Shown: positions 45,001 through 53,754, numbered from the stretch's first letter. The stretch is 64,000 nucleotides of DNA from Coleofasciculus sp. LEGE 07092 (GCF_015207375.1 NZ_JADEWY010000006.1:1-64000); one strand, 5' to 3'. The notes: generated by a model not told the origin, from the sequence alone. Program-made: numbers and translations.

Positions 45001-47126
45001 CCAAAGTCTAAAGCTCGAACAAAAGTATCTAGTTCATGGGCACAACGATTCCAGGACAAGACACAGCCAGGACTCGGTTTTTGCGACCTTGAAAAGTAGC
45101 TTCGTTTGGCTAGATCCTGTTGAACTAAAGTGACTTGGTTAGAAGCCAAGTCATGGATTAATTCAGCAAATGAATGGATAATTGTTTCATAGCACTTGCC
45201 ATTCAGAGTAAAAGCCGTTTCTTTTTTACTAATGCTAATAGTTACCTGTTTGAAAATATCACCTCCATCAACCTGATGAGTCATCTTATGCCATGTGACG
45301 CCATGATTTTTTTCCTGATGTAGGATAGCCCAGGATGGAGCATTTATACCGCCGTACTTGGGCAGCAGAGCATCATGACAATTGATTGCATATTGACGGG
45401 GTAATTCTAGAATTTCTTGAGGGAGGATAGAGAGATTATAAATACTGAATAAGTAATCAAAAGCTTGCTGGCTTAAAAAGCTGATTAAATCTTCAGTTGG
45501 CTGGATATAAGGTATACCCTGTGAAGTTGCCCAGCTAGTAATCAATGTCCCCATTGAGATAATGCCTAATATCTGATGACCGCGCTTTAAAAGAAGCTCG
45601 GCACAAGGAATCAATAAAGACTCGTGACCTATTAAAAAACAACTGAAGTGCTGGTAGTTGGATAAAGCTTGATGATGACTTCTAGTCAAAGATGTCAAAT
45701 TCAAGATTGACTGCTCTGGATTAGCAATTATCCCTTCTAATAAAATCTGAAAATGAACACCTACCTGCTCTATAGTCGCTGCACTAAATAAGTCATTGTT
45801 GTACTTAAATACACAATAAAGCCCTTCAGGTTGCTCTTCAATCTCCAGAGCTAGATCGAGCATCACCATGCCTGTTTTTAATAGGCAATCATCTATTTTT
45901 AATCCTTGTGCTTCTACTGCCTTGTTAGGTAGATTTCGCAGTTGAAAGAGTATCTGAAATAGTGGAGTGCGGCTTAAGTTTCGCTCGGATTGCAGTTCTT
46001 GTACTAATTTCTCAAAGGGTACATCTTGATGTTCATAAGCTCCTAATGCTACTTCCCGCACTCGACCCAATAGTTCCCGAACAGTGAGATTTACTTGTAT
46101 CTGCGTCCGCAAAACTAAGGTATTAATAAAAACGCCAATTAGTTTCTCCGTTTCGGTGCGATCGCGTCCTGCAATCGGAGTGCCTACAATAATGTCATCC
46201 TGACCCGTGTATCGATAAAGCAGTGTCTGAAACGCTGCCAACAGGGTCATAAATAATGTCACCCCTTCCCGTTGGCTCAATTCTTTAAGTGCTTCACTCA
46301 GGTTCTTGGGTAACACCAACGAATGCTTCGCCCCCCGAAAAGTTTGCACAGCACCTCTGGGTCGGTCGGTCGGTAATTCCAGAATGGGTAAATTACCCCC
46401 AAGCTGTTTTTTCCAGTAAGCAAGCTGAGACTCTAATCCTTTTCCCTGCAATCTTTGTCGCTGCCATTGGGCAAAATCAGCATACTGAATGGGTAACTCA
46501 GGTAAAGGAGATGGTTTCCCAGTCAAAAACGCTTCATAAAGTGCTGCCAGTTCCTGAATGAGAACCCCCATCGACCAGCCATCAAAAATAATGTGATGCA
46601 GAGTCAGCAGTAATATATGCTCCTGTTCACTCAATCGCACTAAGATAGCTCTCATTAAAGGCAATTGAGATAAATTAAAAGACTGCTGTGCTTCTTGAGT
46701 GGCAAGACGTTGAACTTCATCCTCTCGCTGGTCTTGAGGTGAATGACTCAGGTCTACAATTGGCAACATTAAGGTCAGCATCGGAGAAATAACCTGAACG
46801 GGTTGCCCATCCACAGCCGGAAAACTCGTGCGTAAAATGTCATGGCGACGTACAATTTCGTTGAGGCTTTGCTCTAGTACAGTAACATTTAAACGACCCG
46901 TCAGGTGAATATTGGTGGGACGATTGTAAGCAGGATTTCCCGGCTCAAACTGGTCGAGTAGCCACATTCTTGTTTGAGAAAATGAGAGAGAGGCTGAGTC
47001 AGAATTAGCTCTTTGAGGAATGGAAAGTTCGCGGTTTTGTTTGAGTGCTTTTTGCTGAAGTTTCTGTTCTAGAAGCGCTCGTTTAGCTGGTGATAGTTTG
47101 GTAAGTTTTTGATTAATATCGTTCAT
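42078..47126 (-). CDS. NRPS module with embedded formyltransferase: C-F-partial C-A-PCP
   Basis: A 1682-residue synthetase, first amino-acid module. An N-terminal helical docking segment (KLSPAKRALLEQKL) precedes a full condensation domain (HHIIFDG, 177-183). Residues about 495-780 resemble methionyl-tRNA formyltransferase, with catalytic residues N582, H584 and D620 (INCHDALLPKYGG and HQVDGGDI), followed by an OB-like C-terminal part. Residues about 805-1085 look like only the C-terminal lobe of a condensation domain; I see no HHxxxDG. The A domain reads D-A-E-E-I-G-T-V-V-K; the two acidic residues suggest a basic amino acid, tentatively lysine or ornithine. The PCP and an acidic tail (GLEEVEL) end the protein. 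The F domain could formylate an amine of the loaded residue. Confidence 0.92.
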   Translation of the reverse strand: MNDINQKLTKLSPAKRALLEQKLQQKALKQNRELSIPQRANSDSASLSFSQTRMWLLDQFEPGNPAYNRPTNIHLTGRLNVTVLEQSLNEIVRRHDILRTSFPAVDGQPVQVISPMLTLMLPIVDLSHSPQDQREDEVQRLATQEAQQSFNLSQLPLMRAILVRLSEQEHILLLTLHHIIFDGWSMGVLIQELAALYEAFLTGKPSPLPELPIQYADFAQWQRQRLQGKGLESQLAYWKKQLGGNLPILELPTDRPRGAVQTFRGAKHSLVLPKNLSEALKELSQREGVTLFMTLLAAFQTLLYRYTGQDDIIVGTPIAGRDRTETEKLIGVFINTLVLRTQIQVNLTVRELLGRVREVALGAYEHQDVPFEKLVQELQSERNLSRTPLFQILFQLRNLPNKAVEAQGLKIDDCLLKTGMVMLDLALEIEEQPEGLYCVFKYNNDLFSAATIEQVGVHFQILLEGIIANPEQSILNLTSLTRSHHQALSNYQHFSCFLIGHESLLIPCAELLLKRGHQILGIISMGTLITSWATSQGIPYIQPTEDLISFLSQQAFDYLFSIYNLSILPQEILELPRQYAINCHDALLPKYGGINAPSWAILHQEKNHGVTWHKMTHQVDGGDIFKQVTISISKKETAFTLNGKCYETIIHSFAELIHDLASNQVTLVQQDLAKRSYFSRSQKPSPGCVLSWNRCAHELDTFVRALDFGSHENLIGFPKLVLGSEFIIVSKIEVLDTPSTSPPGTITAIESNCLQVSTTSYDILLHQVLSIEGQPLSIPEFVTRFKLQVGERFKDIELDLGKRIKTLEVSLVKHEKFWVEKLATLQPITLPYAERKISSQLSEGEVRSKEWLIPNEVITFLESYPPVGTLGNFLIAAFAAYLARISQTDCFDLGLRQSELENQLTGLEGLFASAVPCRIEINQEQCFAEVVQAVNEQVELIKQHKTYSRDVVLRYPKIQLLEAGCDWRLPIIVEQVASLDDYKQKSEQNALTLVIPENGKKCYWVYDATTYTDDSIDRIVEQFTIFVQSIVAAPSQDICDLQLLSDAERHKLLVEWNASQTEYPVDQCIHQLFEQQVDRTPDAIAVMFKDQKLTYRELNTKANQLAHNLQQLGVKPEVLVGICVERSLEMIVGLLGILKAGGAYVPLDPVYPMERLAYMVSDAQVQVLLTQEKLLPLLSQQIAHIICLDTSCGDSNESKENLPHSIQPDHLAYTIYTSGSTGKPKGVLISHRSLVNFTQAAISEYGISQSENPTGTLCDRILQFASISFDAAVEEIYPCLTTGGTLVLRTDEMLSSLSTFLKACQDWKLTVLELPTAYWQQLVSELATTDIVLPESLRLVIIGGEQVLPESVRMWQQQVGDCPQLLNTYGPTEGTVVATAYKVKASTPIKKEVPIGRALANVQTYILDRNLQPVPIGIPGELHIGGLGLARGYLNRPDLTQEKFIANPFSNDPNARLYKTGDRVRYLPDGNIEFIGRLDNQVKIRGFRIELGEIEAVLSQHPQVKEAVVIAREDQPGNKRLVAYFVSNSQQVITDELRSFLKTKLPEYMVPSAFVKLDKLPLTPNGKVDRRALPVPEIEDTLSNNFVAPSTPSEEQLAAIWSSVLDIERVGIHDNFFELGGHSLLATQVISRIRQAFEVELQLRALFEAPTVDELAKRIETMNWLKQDSLNTLNKGLEEVEL

Positions 47127-47271
47127 AGTGTTTATGACCTGACATAAATAGCTTTAACCTATCCGAATGTAAAAATCGTTCATTACTAGACCTGGCTAGA
47201 AAGTAGAGGGTAAAGAAGCAGGATTTTTGATCAGTTTCCTGTTAAGCAGTTCTCGACTTGGAACAAGACGT

Positions 47272-48108
47272 CTATTCTTTACTCCGGTTCACCAGATTCT
47301 CATGCAAAAGTGCCGTACATTCTTTCACGCCTACCCTGTCTTTCTGGATATATCCATCCCGTTCTCTGAGCAATTGCATTTCATCTTCAAGGGCAGTTTG
47401 GGCAGCAAACAGACAAGGTGTACTGTAGTTCACCAAAGACACACCCGCATCCTTGAGTTGGGTTAAGTTGCAAGGCGGAGACTTCCCGCCGGCAATTTGG
47501 TTAAATACCAGGGGTTTACCTACTTTAGATTTTAATTTTTCGATAATTTCTAAATCTTTAATCCCATCAGCTAATATGGCATCCGCTCCCGCTTCCTCAA
47601 ACGCCTTAGCTCGGCGGATAATTTCATCAATATCTGTTGCATCGGTACGAGCAACGACAAACAAATCCTTACGAGTTGCCAAAACCTTTTTCAGTTTTTC
47701 TAGAAATTCATCCAACTCCATCAGCAACTTGCCATCCAAATGTCCACATCGGCGAGGGCGTTTTTGGTCTTCAATAATTACCCCTGAAGCCCCGATAGAC
47801 TCCAACAGAGACACCACATGACAAGCAACTTCTGTATCTACATAACCGTCGTCTATATCAACGAGAATATGATGGTGGGGCAGTACAGTTTTTACCCGTT
47901 GGACAAATGCTAAAATGTCAGACCAGGCAATAAATCCAATATCCGGTAAGCCGTAGTAGCTAGCCGCAAAACCAAACCCACTGATAAAAATACCGTCATA
48001 ATATTTTCCCGCAACCGATGCCGAAAATACATCATAAACACCGATAAACGGAATAATATCTCTGCTGTTTAAGTCCTGTCGTAGGCGAATTCCGCAAGGA
48101 TTTACCAT
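47272..48108 (-). CDS. Isocitrate lyase/PEP mutase superfamily lyase
   Basis: A 278-residue (beta/alpha)8 enzyme. VYDVFSASVAGKYYDGIFISGFGFAAS is the usual start. Metal ligands lie in LVDIDDGY, and IIEDQKRPRRCGHLDGK contains the catalytic-Cys loop RRCGH of the lyases. PEP mutases instead carry EDKxxxxxNS, so C-C bond cleavage or oxaloacetate-type chemistry is more likely than phosphonate formation. VARTDATDIDEIIRRAKAFEEAGADAIL is also typical. Related enzymes cleave isocitrate, methylisocitrate, dimethylmalate or oxaloacetate, giving glyoxylate, pyruvate or oxalate. Its position 16 bp after the acyl-loading gene and before the first module suggests it makes the starter acid; that is inference. 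Confidence 0.9.
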   Translation of the reverse strand: MVNPCGIRLRQDLNSRDIIPFIGVYDVFSASVAGKYYDGIFISGFGFAASYYGLPDIGFIAWSDILAFVQRVKTVLPHHHILVDIDDGYVDTEVACHVVSLLESIGASGVIIEDQKRPRRCGHLDGKLLMELDEFLEKLKKVLATRKDLFVVARTDATDIDEIIRRAKAFEEAGADAILADGIKDLEIIEKLKSKVGKPLVFNQIAGGKSPPCNLTQLKDAGVSLVNYSTPCLFAAQTALEDEMQLLRERDGYIQKDRVGVKECTALLHENLVNRSKE

Positions 48109-48124
48109 TCTCTTTAATCTCTCC

Positions 48125-50053
48125 TTATGAATTATGAATGCCTTGGTCTAAAATTCGTTGAGCTTCCTCATCTGAGAGCAATTCAATTTCAGCTAATATC
48201 TCGCCTAGTTCATCAGACTCTACCGTTTCCGTCTGAGTTGGGACAATTCTCTCTGCCATGCTAGCGATGGTCGGTTGCTGAAAAAAGATGAGAAAGGACA
48301 GCTCAACCTGCAAGGCGTCTCGCACTCGGTTAATGATTTGAGTTGCTAGGATAGAATCTCCGCCCAACTGGAAAAAATTGTCATGAATCCCAACTGGCTC
48401 AATGCCTAAAACCTCAGACCAAATTTTCGCTAACGTTTCTTCTTTAGGGGTGCGTGGTGGGGTATAGTTGGGTCTGGGTGCCGTCGGATTAGAGGCAGTA
48501 AGACCTAATTTTTCAGCTAAACCAATCCGCTGCTGTTTGCCTGTTGGACCTTTGGGAATTTCATCTAAAAACAGAATCACACGGGGGACTTTAAAATCAG
48601 CCAATTTCTTGGCAGCAAATTCCTTAAGTTCTATCTCCGTAGTGGATACCTCTTGCTTGAGAACGACTGCCGCAGCGACATCTTCACCCAAGAGAGTATG
48701 GGGCGCAGCAAAGGTGACAACTTGCTGAATTGCCGGATGATCGAGCAGCACTTCATCCACTTCACGGGGAGAAATTTTTTCACCCCCCCGGTTAATGATT
48801 TCCTTGATTCGACCCTTTAGAAAGAGATAGTTATCTGTATCCAAATACCCTAAGTCACCGGTACGGAACCAGCCATTGGTAAATGCTTTTTCATTCGCTT
48901 CGGGATTATTTTCATAACCCTTAGTAACACTAGCTCCCCGAATTACCACTTCCCCCACTTCCCCAGAAGGGAGCAAGTTGCCTGCCTCGTCCATAATGGC
49001 AACGTCTAGTCCGGCTGCCACCCCCACAGAACCCGGTTTCCGTACTCCCGGCGGTAAGGGGTTGCTAGCCATTTGATGAGAGGCTTCTGTCATCCCATAG
49101 GATTCAATCACAGGGGCATTAAATACCGTTTCCAACTCAGCCATGACTTGGGGTGGCAGAGATGCAGAAGAAGAACGAATGAACCGCAGTGGACAACGGG
49201 TAATAATGTCACGGTTAGCTTCAGTTCGAGCTAAAATTCCTTGATGGATTGTCGGAACGGCTGAATACCAAGTTGGGCGAAACTCGTCTACCCAATTAAA
49301 AAATTGCGGGGCGTAAAACCCCGGCGTACAAACCACACTAGCACCCGTGCTTAAGGATGAAAGTAATGCACCCATGAGTCCGTGAATATGAAACAGGGGC
49401 ATCACATTCAAACAGCGATCGCTCCCTGTCAGATTCAGCGTCTCCCGAATGTTATACGCTGAAGTACAGAGGTTGCTGTGGGTTAGTGGCACCATTTTCG
49501 GACGTGATGTGGTGCCGGATGTATGCAAAATTAAAGCTACATCATCGGGTTCGGCAAAACCCCCATTCACTAAATTGCTGGGTTCACCCCCCGTGAGGGT
49601 AAAGACTCCTGCTTCAGCCTCCAGTTTAGAAGAAAGTTCAATAATCGGAATCCCGCGTTTTCGGGCTACTTCCCTAGCGGGTTCGGCAACTCCCGACTGA
49701 ATAATCAGTGCCTTGGCATCAAGATCCGATAAATAAAAGTCAAATTCTGGTTCCCGATAGCTGGGGTTGAGAGGCGCACAGGTGGCACCGCAGGCAATCG
49801 CTAAAAAGGCAACTGCCATTTCTGCACCATTAGGCAGGGCAACAGCAACTCGGTGATTGCGCCCTACACCCATAGCGTTCAACGTAGTGACAACTTGGCG
49901 AATGCGATCGCCCAAGTGGCGATAGGTGAGGGGAGGGCGTCCTACTGCGGCAATTGCGATCGCGTCGGGATTCGCTTCAGTCTGATTCTCTAGGAGATCC
50001 CAAAGGCGTAGATGCAGTGAACCTGTTCCAAGCTGCTGACTAACTGTATTCAT
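48125..50053 (-). CDS. Acyl-AMP ligase fused to a carrier protein (NRPS loading module)
   Basis: A 642-residue starter module. Residues 1-525 form an acyl-adenylating domain with LHTSGTTSRPKMVPLTHSN, PLFHIHGLMGALLSSL, SYGMTEASHQMASNPLPPG and FRTGDLGYLD, then INRGGEKISPREVDEVLL and GPTGKQQRIGL. This pattern is strikingly like plant/yeast oxalyl-CoA synthetase (AAE3/Pcs60) rather than amino-acid or long-chain FAAL domains. Residues about 540-615 form a PCP with the phosphopantetheine Ser567 in LGGDSIL. The helical C-terminal end (EIELLSDEEAQRILDQ) probably docks to the helical N-terminus of the next synthetase. As the first gene of the minus-strand operon it should prime assembly with a small carboxylic acid, for which oxalate is my best guess. 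Confidence 0.92.
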   Translation of the reverse strand: MNTVSQQLGTGSLHLRLWDLLENQTEANPDAIAIAAVGRPPLTYRHLGDRIRQVVTTLNAMGVGRNHRVAVALPNGAEMAVAFLAIACGATCAPLNPSYREPEFDFYLSDLDAKALIIQSGVAEPAREVARKRGIPIIELSSKLEAEAGVFTLTGGEPSNLVNGGFAEPDDVALILHTSGTTSRPKMVPLTHSNLCTSAYNIRETLNLTGSDRCLNVMPLFHIHGLMGALLSSLSTGASVVCTPGFYAPQFFNWVDEFRPTWYSAVPTIHQGILARTEANRDIITRCPLRFIRSSSASLPPQVMAELETVFNAPVIESYGMTEASHQMASNPLPPGVRKPGSVGVAAGLDVAIMDEAGNLLPSGEVGEVVIRGASVTKGYENNPEANEKAFTNGWFRTGDLGYLDTDNYLFLKGRIKEIINRGGEKISPREVDEVLLDHPAIQQVVTFAAPHTLLGEDVAAAVVLKQEVSTTEIELKEFAAKKLADFKVPRVILFLDEIPKGPTGKQQRIGLAEKLGLTASNPTAPRPNYTPPRTPKEETLAKIWSEVLGIEPVGIHDNFFQLGGDSILATQIINRVRDALQVELSFLIFFQQPTIASMAERIVPTQTETVESDELGEILAEIELLSDEEAQRILDQGIHNS

Positions 50054-50635
50054 TTTGCCTCAACTTTCATAAATTAACGAAGTTTTTTGACTCAACCTCG
50101 CTGATAGAAACTGTTTGATGAATTATGCAGAACGGCTCTAAGAGTTAATTGACAACAGAAGTCTGAATTTTAAAGAGTGAACTCTGAAAAAAATATCGGT
50201 ACACGTTTTGCCTTTAGTGGGCAAAAAACAAATTTTTCAATCTCAGAACCCTATCCCTTTAGGGGTGGGGTAATTTCATACTTGATTTTCTGGAAGTCCC
50301 TCAGACTATCATCGATAGTTAGTGTTTATTCTTTATTTGGAGGGTTAAGGGAACTTTTATAGATAAATCGAGTCTAGTCAATTCTATCCACGCGACTAGA
50401 CGGATGAGAAGATTAAAAATCAATCTTTATTAAATCTTTATAGAAATTTTATTAAAAATTTAAAAACTAGTCTCACTCAATTCAGGTTGCCCAGACGTTC
50501 AAAAAATTCTGAACTCCTTTGTTCAAACCGATTCTTTAGGGGAGCATCCCCAATGTCAGTCGATCAAAAACTCAGTATAATTACAGGGGTTTGCAACGAG
50601 CGTGAAGTACATTTTGACCCCCCTAAACCCGTTCT
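50054..50635. other. Intergenic region upstream of the NRPS operon
   Basis: 582 bp between the loader start and the 3' end of the kinase gene. I see no convincing ORF. It is AT-rich around 50400-50470 and contains a small palindrome ACTATC-ATC-GATAGT at 50305-50319 that could be an operator. The NRPS promoter should lie here on the minus strand, but no boxes can be chosen with confidence. Confidence 0.5.
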
Positions 50636-52516
50636 TTACGGCGTAACCGGGTTTCCCCCAGTCGCTGCGGGTGAAGGATCAACGGATTCTTGGGGATTGG
50701 GTTTCGGATTTTGAGTCTCAGGTTGTGTCGGCGAAGGGGGGGTTTCCTGATTCCCTTCAGTGTCGGCTTTGCGCTGCGTAGCTTTCCGAACTAAATCATT
50801 TAACTTTTCTCGCCAATAGCGCTGCTCAGGAAAATTGCTGTCAGATGCATAAATGATCACATCAACATAGCGACCTTCATCAAAGGCTTGTTGAATGTTA
50901 TTAAACTTCGCCTTAGCCTCTGACCATTCTTGCTGCCATTCTCCGATTTTCTTCTGAGCTTCTTCAAAAGCTGGACTGCTGGGAAGAACGGATTGAGCAT
51001 CAGCGATCGCTTCATCCAATTTACCCTGTTGGTATTTTTCCGCCGCTGTGGTGAGTTTGCTGTCACCATTATCAGCGGGTTTAGGTTTATCTTTTGGCTT
51101 CTCTGGTGAGGGTTTTGGCGCGGGAGTGTTAATGACAACTGGACTGGGTTGGGTTTCAACTGGAGTCGGACTAGGTTGGGTCTGAGCAACGGTCGGATTA
51201 GCTGAGGTACAGTCTATATACTGTCTTTCCTTAAAAACCCATCCTTTCGCTGGAGAGCTAATCTCCGCCCAACCATTTTGTTCAGTGCCGGTCAGTGCTA
51301 GCTTTGTTCCTTTGGAAACTGTATCAACAACACTTCCTTGCGGTTGTGATCGAACATTTAACACTCCAACTGCCACCGTGCAAGTTCCTACGCCATCACC
51401 GAACGCACCTAAGGAACTCTGACGAATGGCGTAAGCCATACTCACTCCACCCACAACAATCGCCATGCCAATACCCAGTACCAGTGGCAGTTTGTCAGAT
51501 CGAGAAGGTGGAGGATAGCTAGATGGAGGAGTAGGAGTAGGAGCTGGAGGTCGAGGAGGAGCGGCAGGCGCAACCGCCATGGTAGCCTGTTCTGAAAGGG
51601 GAGCTGGATTGTGTGGTGGTAGAGTTTGTCTGGGAGTAGAGATACCCTGAGCCGATGGGTAAGCAGGGTTTGTTGGAGAATAGCTCGATGGGGAAGCTGT
51701 CAACTGCTGTAGTGCTTGTAGCGCTTCACCTGCCGATTGGTAGCGGTCTTTGAAGTGATAGCTTACCATCCGATTGAGAATATAAGCCAATCCTCGACTA
51801 ATTGACACCAGATGCTGCCAGAGAATTTCACCGGTATTCAGGTCTTCCTGCAACTCGGCTGGCATCCGACCCGTGAGTGCTTGGATACCAATAATACCCA
51901 ACCCGTAGATATCGCTACTGGGTCGTGGCTGACCCATTGCCTGTTCGCTAGACATATAGCCAGGGGTGCCAACGGCAACAGTATTATTCACCGAACCGTA
52001 ACCGCTAGCCAGTTGAGTGCGAATTTGCTTAACTGCACCAAAGTCTACTAATACTAATTTATTGTCAGAGTTGCGGCGGATCAGGTTGTCGGGCTTGATA
52101 TCACGATGGATGACACCGTGGCGGTGAACAAAATCTACAATGCCCAAGACTTCTTTGAGCAACTCCATCACCCGCTTTTCATCCCAGCGCTGACCGGGCT
52201 GTAACTCTTGGCTTAAGGTATGCCCTTCCACAAATTCTTGAACCAGGTAAAATTCCTGGTCTTCCTCGAAGTATGCCAGCAAGCGGGGAATTTGGTCGTG
52301 ATTGCCAAGCTGTTCGAGGGTTTCAGCTTCACTGGTGAACAGGCGTCGGGCAGTTTCTAGGAAGCTAGGTTCCTGGTTGGCAGGCTGGAGATGCTTGACC
52401 ACGCAGATAGGATTACCGGGACGTCTGGTATCCTGTGCCAGGTAGGTTCTACCAAATCCACCAGCACCTAGAACTTGGGTGATGTAGTAACGTCCGTCGA
52501 GTAACTTGCCTAACAT
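50636..52516 (-). CDS. Ser/Thr protein kinase with membrane anchor and SH3-like domain
   Basis: A eukaryotic-type kinase of 626 residues from ATG 52516 (MLGKLLDGRYYIT), the usual start in cyanobacterial members. A TTG 33 bp upstream is also in frame. The kinase domain (about 1-270) has the P-loop LGAGGFGRTYLAQD, the ATP lysine in ICVVKHL, HRDIKPDN (Asp139) and DFG (Asp158), so it should be active. A Pro-rich linker leads to one transmembrane helix (about 345-365). Next comes a bacterial SH3-like domain (VLNVRSQPQGSVVDTVSKG), and then Pro-rich and helical repeats at the C-terminus. The topology places the SH3-like part outside the cytoplasm. It might sense the wall or periplasm, but substrates are unknown. 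There is no evident link to the NRPS genes. Confidence 0.94.
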   Translation of the reverse strand: MLGKLLDGRYYITQVLGAGGFGRTYLAQDTRRPGNPICVVKHLQPANQEPSFLETARRLFTSEAETLEQLGNHDQIPRLLAYFEEDQEFYLVQEFVEGHTLSQELQPGQRWDEKRVMELLKEVLGIVDFVHRHGVIHRDIKPDNLIRRNSDNKLVLVDFGAVKQIRTQLASGYGSVNNTVAVGTPGYMSSEQAMGQPRPSSDIYGLGIIGIQALTGRMPAELQEDLNTGEILWQHLVSISRGLAYILNRMVSYHFKDRYQSAGEALQALQQLTASPSSYSPTNPAYPSAQGISTPRQTLPPHNPAPLSEQATMAVAPAAPPRPPAPTPTPPSSYPPPSRSDKLPLVLGIGMAIVVGGVSMAYAIRQSSLGAFGDGVGTCTVAVGVLNVRSQPQGSVVDTVSKGTKLALTGTEQNGWAEISSPAKGWVFKERQYIDCTSANPTVAQTQPSPTPVETQPSPVVINTPAPKPSPEKPKDKPKPADNGDSKLTTAAEKYQQGKLDEAIADAQSVLPSSPAFEEAQKKIGEWQQEWSEAKAKFNNIQQAFDEGRYVDVIIYASDSNFPEQRYWREKLNDLVRKATQRKADTEGNQETPPSPTQPETQNPKPNPQESVDPSPAATGGNPVTP

Positions 52517-52765
52517 GGATGATGACGCCCTTGAGAGTCCACTTGTCAATATTTACATACGCGGGTAGAGACTGTGTGCCAGGATTGTGCCAATTTTATT
52601 TTTAGTCTTGGCTGTCTAGCCGTTCAAGATTCTTATTATGGAGGGATGGGGGGATGGGAGACGTTCTTAATTAAGGTTGATTCAACAAATTTCGATATCA
52701 GAAGAGTTTTCAAGATTGGCTGGGGGCAACTGCTCCTAAAATCTCAGCCGAATAACTAACGACCC

Positions 52766-53752
52766 ATGAATACTGTCGATTATCTCCGAATTAGCCTCAT
52801 TGACCGCTGCAATTTCCGTTGCCAGTACTGTATGCCGGAAGGAGCAGAACTGGATTATATCCTGCAACAGGAATTGCTGACCCATGAGGAACTGCTGACG
52901 CTACTTAAGGAGGTGTTTATGCCATTGGGATTTAGAAAGTTTCGCCTCACGGGGGGCGAACCCTTGCTGCGTCCGGGGGTTGTGGATTTGGTGAGAGCAA
53001 TTGCATCCCTTCCCGAAACGGAAGATCTTGCCATGACGACCAATGCCTTTTTATTGGCAGGCATGGCACAGGAACTCTACGACGCAGGGTTGCGGCGCAT
53101 CAACATCAGCCTCGACTCTCTCAATCCTGATACGTTTGACAAAATTATCAGCAATCGAGGACGTTCCCGCTGGCAGCAAACCTGGGAAGGTATTCAAGCT
53201 GCACATCGGGTGGGATTTGACCCTCTGAAGCTAAATGTAGTCGTGATTCCCGGTGTAAATGATACAGAAGTAATAGATTTAGCAGCACTGACGATTGACC
53301 GCAGGTGGCACATTCGGTTTATTGAGTTCATGCCCATTGGGAATACTCAACTGTTTAACAAGCGTGCTTGGATACCGTCTGAAGAACTGCGGCAGCAGAT
53401 TCGTTCTCACTGGGGTTTGGGCGAGTCTAATGTGCGGGGCAATGGTCCGGCTGATGTCTTCCAGATTCCTGGTGCTTTAGGAACGTTGGGCTTTATCAGC
53501 CAAATGTCAGAATGTTTTTGCGATCGCTGTAACCGGATGCGCCTATCTGCTGATGGTTGGTTGCGTCCCTGTCTGCTTAATGAGACGGGTCAAATTGACT
53601 TAAAATCTGCTCTGCGTAGCGGTGTTAAATTACCTGAATTGAGAGAACGAGTGCGGCAGTTGCTGGTACTCAAACCAGAGATTAACTTTAAGCAGCGAGA
53701 CTCTGGAACAGAAGGCACGTACACTCGCACTATGTCACAAATTGGCGGATAG
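52766..53752 (+). CDS. moaA: GTP 3',8-cyclase, molybdenum cofactor biosynthesis
   Basis: A radical-SAM enzyme that converts GTP to 3',8-cyclo-GTP in the first step of molybdopterin synthesis. The 328-residue product carries the N-terminal 4Fe-4S motif C15-x3-C19-x2-C22 (CNFRCQYC) and [15 protein letters not shown]. The second cluster ligands are in [21 protein letters not shown], and the C-terminal Gly-Gly tail (MSQIGG), needed for catalysis in homologues, is intact. It begins at ATG 52766 and diverges from the kinase gene across 249 bp. No other moa/moe gene is in the window. Molybdopterin supports nitrate reductase in cyanobacteria. Confidence 0.97.
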   Translation: MNTVDYLRISLIDRCNFRCQYCMPEGAELDYILQQELLTHEELLTLLKEVFMPLGFRKFRLTGGEPLLRPGVVDLVRAIASLPETEDLAMTTNAFLLAGMAQELYDAGLRRINISLDSLNPDTFDKIISNRGRSRWQQTWEGIQAAHRVGFDPLKLNVVVIPGVNDTEVIDLAALTIDRRWHIRFIEFMPIGNTQLFNKRAWIPSEELRQQIRSHWGLGESNVRGNGPADVFQIPGALGTLGFISQMSECFCDRCNRMRLSADGWLRPCLLNETGQIDLKSALRSGVKLPELRERVRQLLVLKPEINFKQRDSGTEGTYTRTMSQIGG

Positions 53753-53754
53753 TC

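Noticed and set aside
47272-48108. PEP mutase for a phosphonate pathway
   Set aside because: The loop reads RRCGH, the lyase signature, instead of the mutase EDKxxxxxNS motif, and no phosphonopyruvate decarboxylase is nearby.
48125-50053. Simple acyl-CoA ligase unrelated to peptide synthesis
   Set aside because: A complete carrier protein with LGGDSIL and a docking-like tail is fused to it, and it lies directly upstream of the synthetases.
50177-50714. Short plus-strand frames in the kinase-NRPS gap
   Set aside because: They lack Shine-Dalgarno sites and conserved-looking composition, and the second runs into the antisense of the kinase gene.
52550-52765. Molybdenum cofactor riboswitch upstream of moaA
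   Set aside because: I could not find the conserved stems of the Moco motif; only a G-rich stretch and an ordinary leader are visible.
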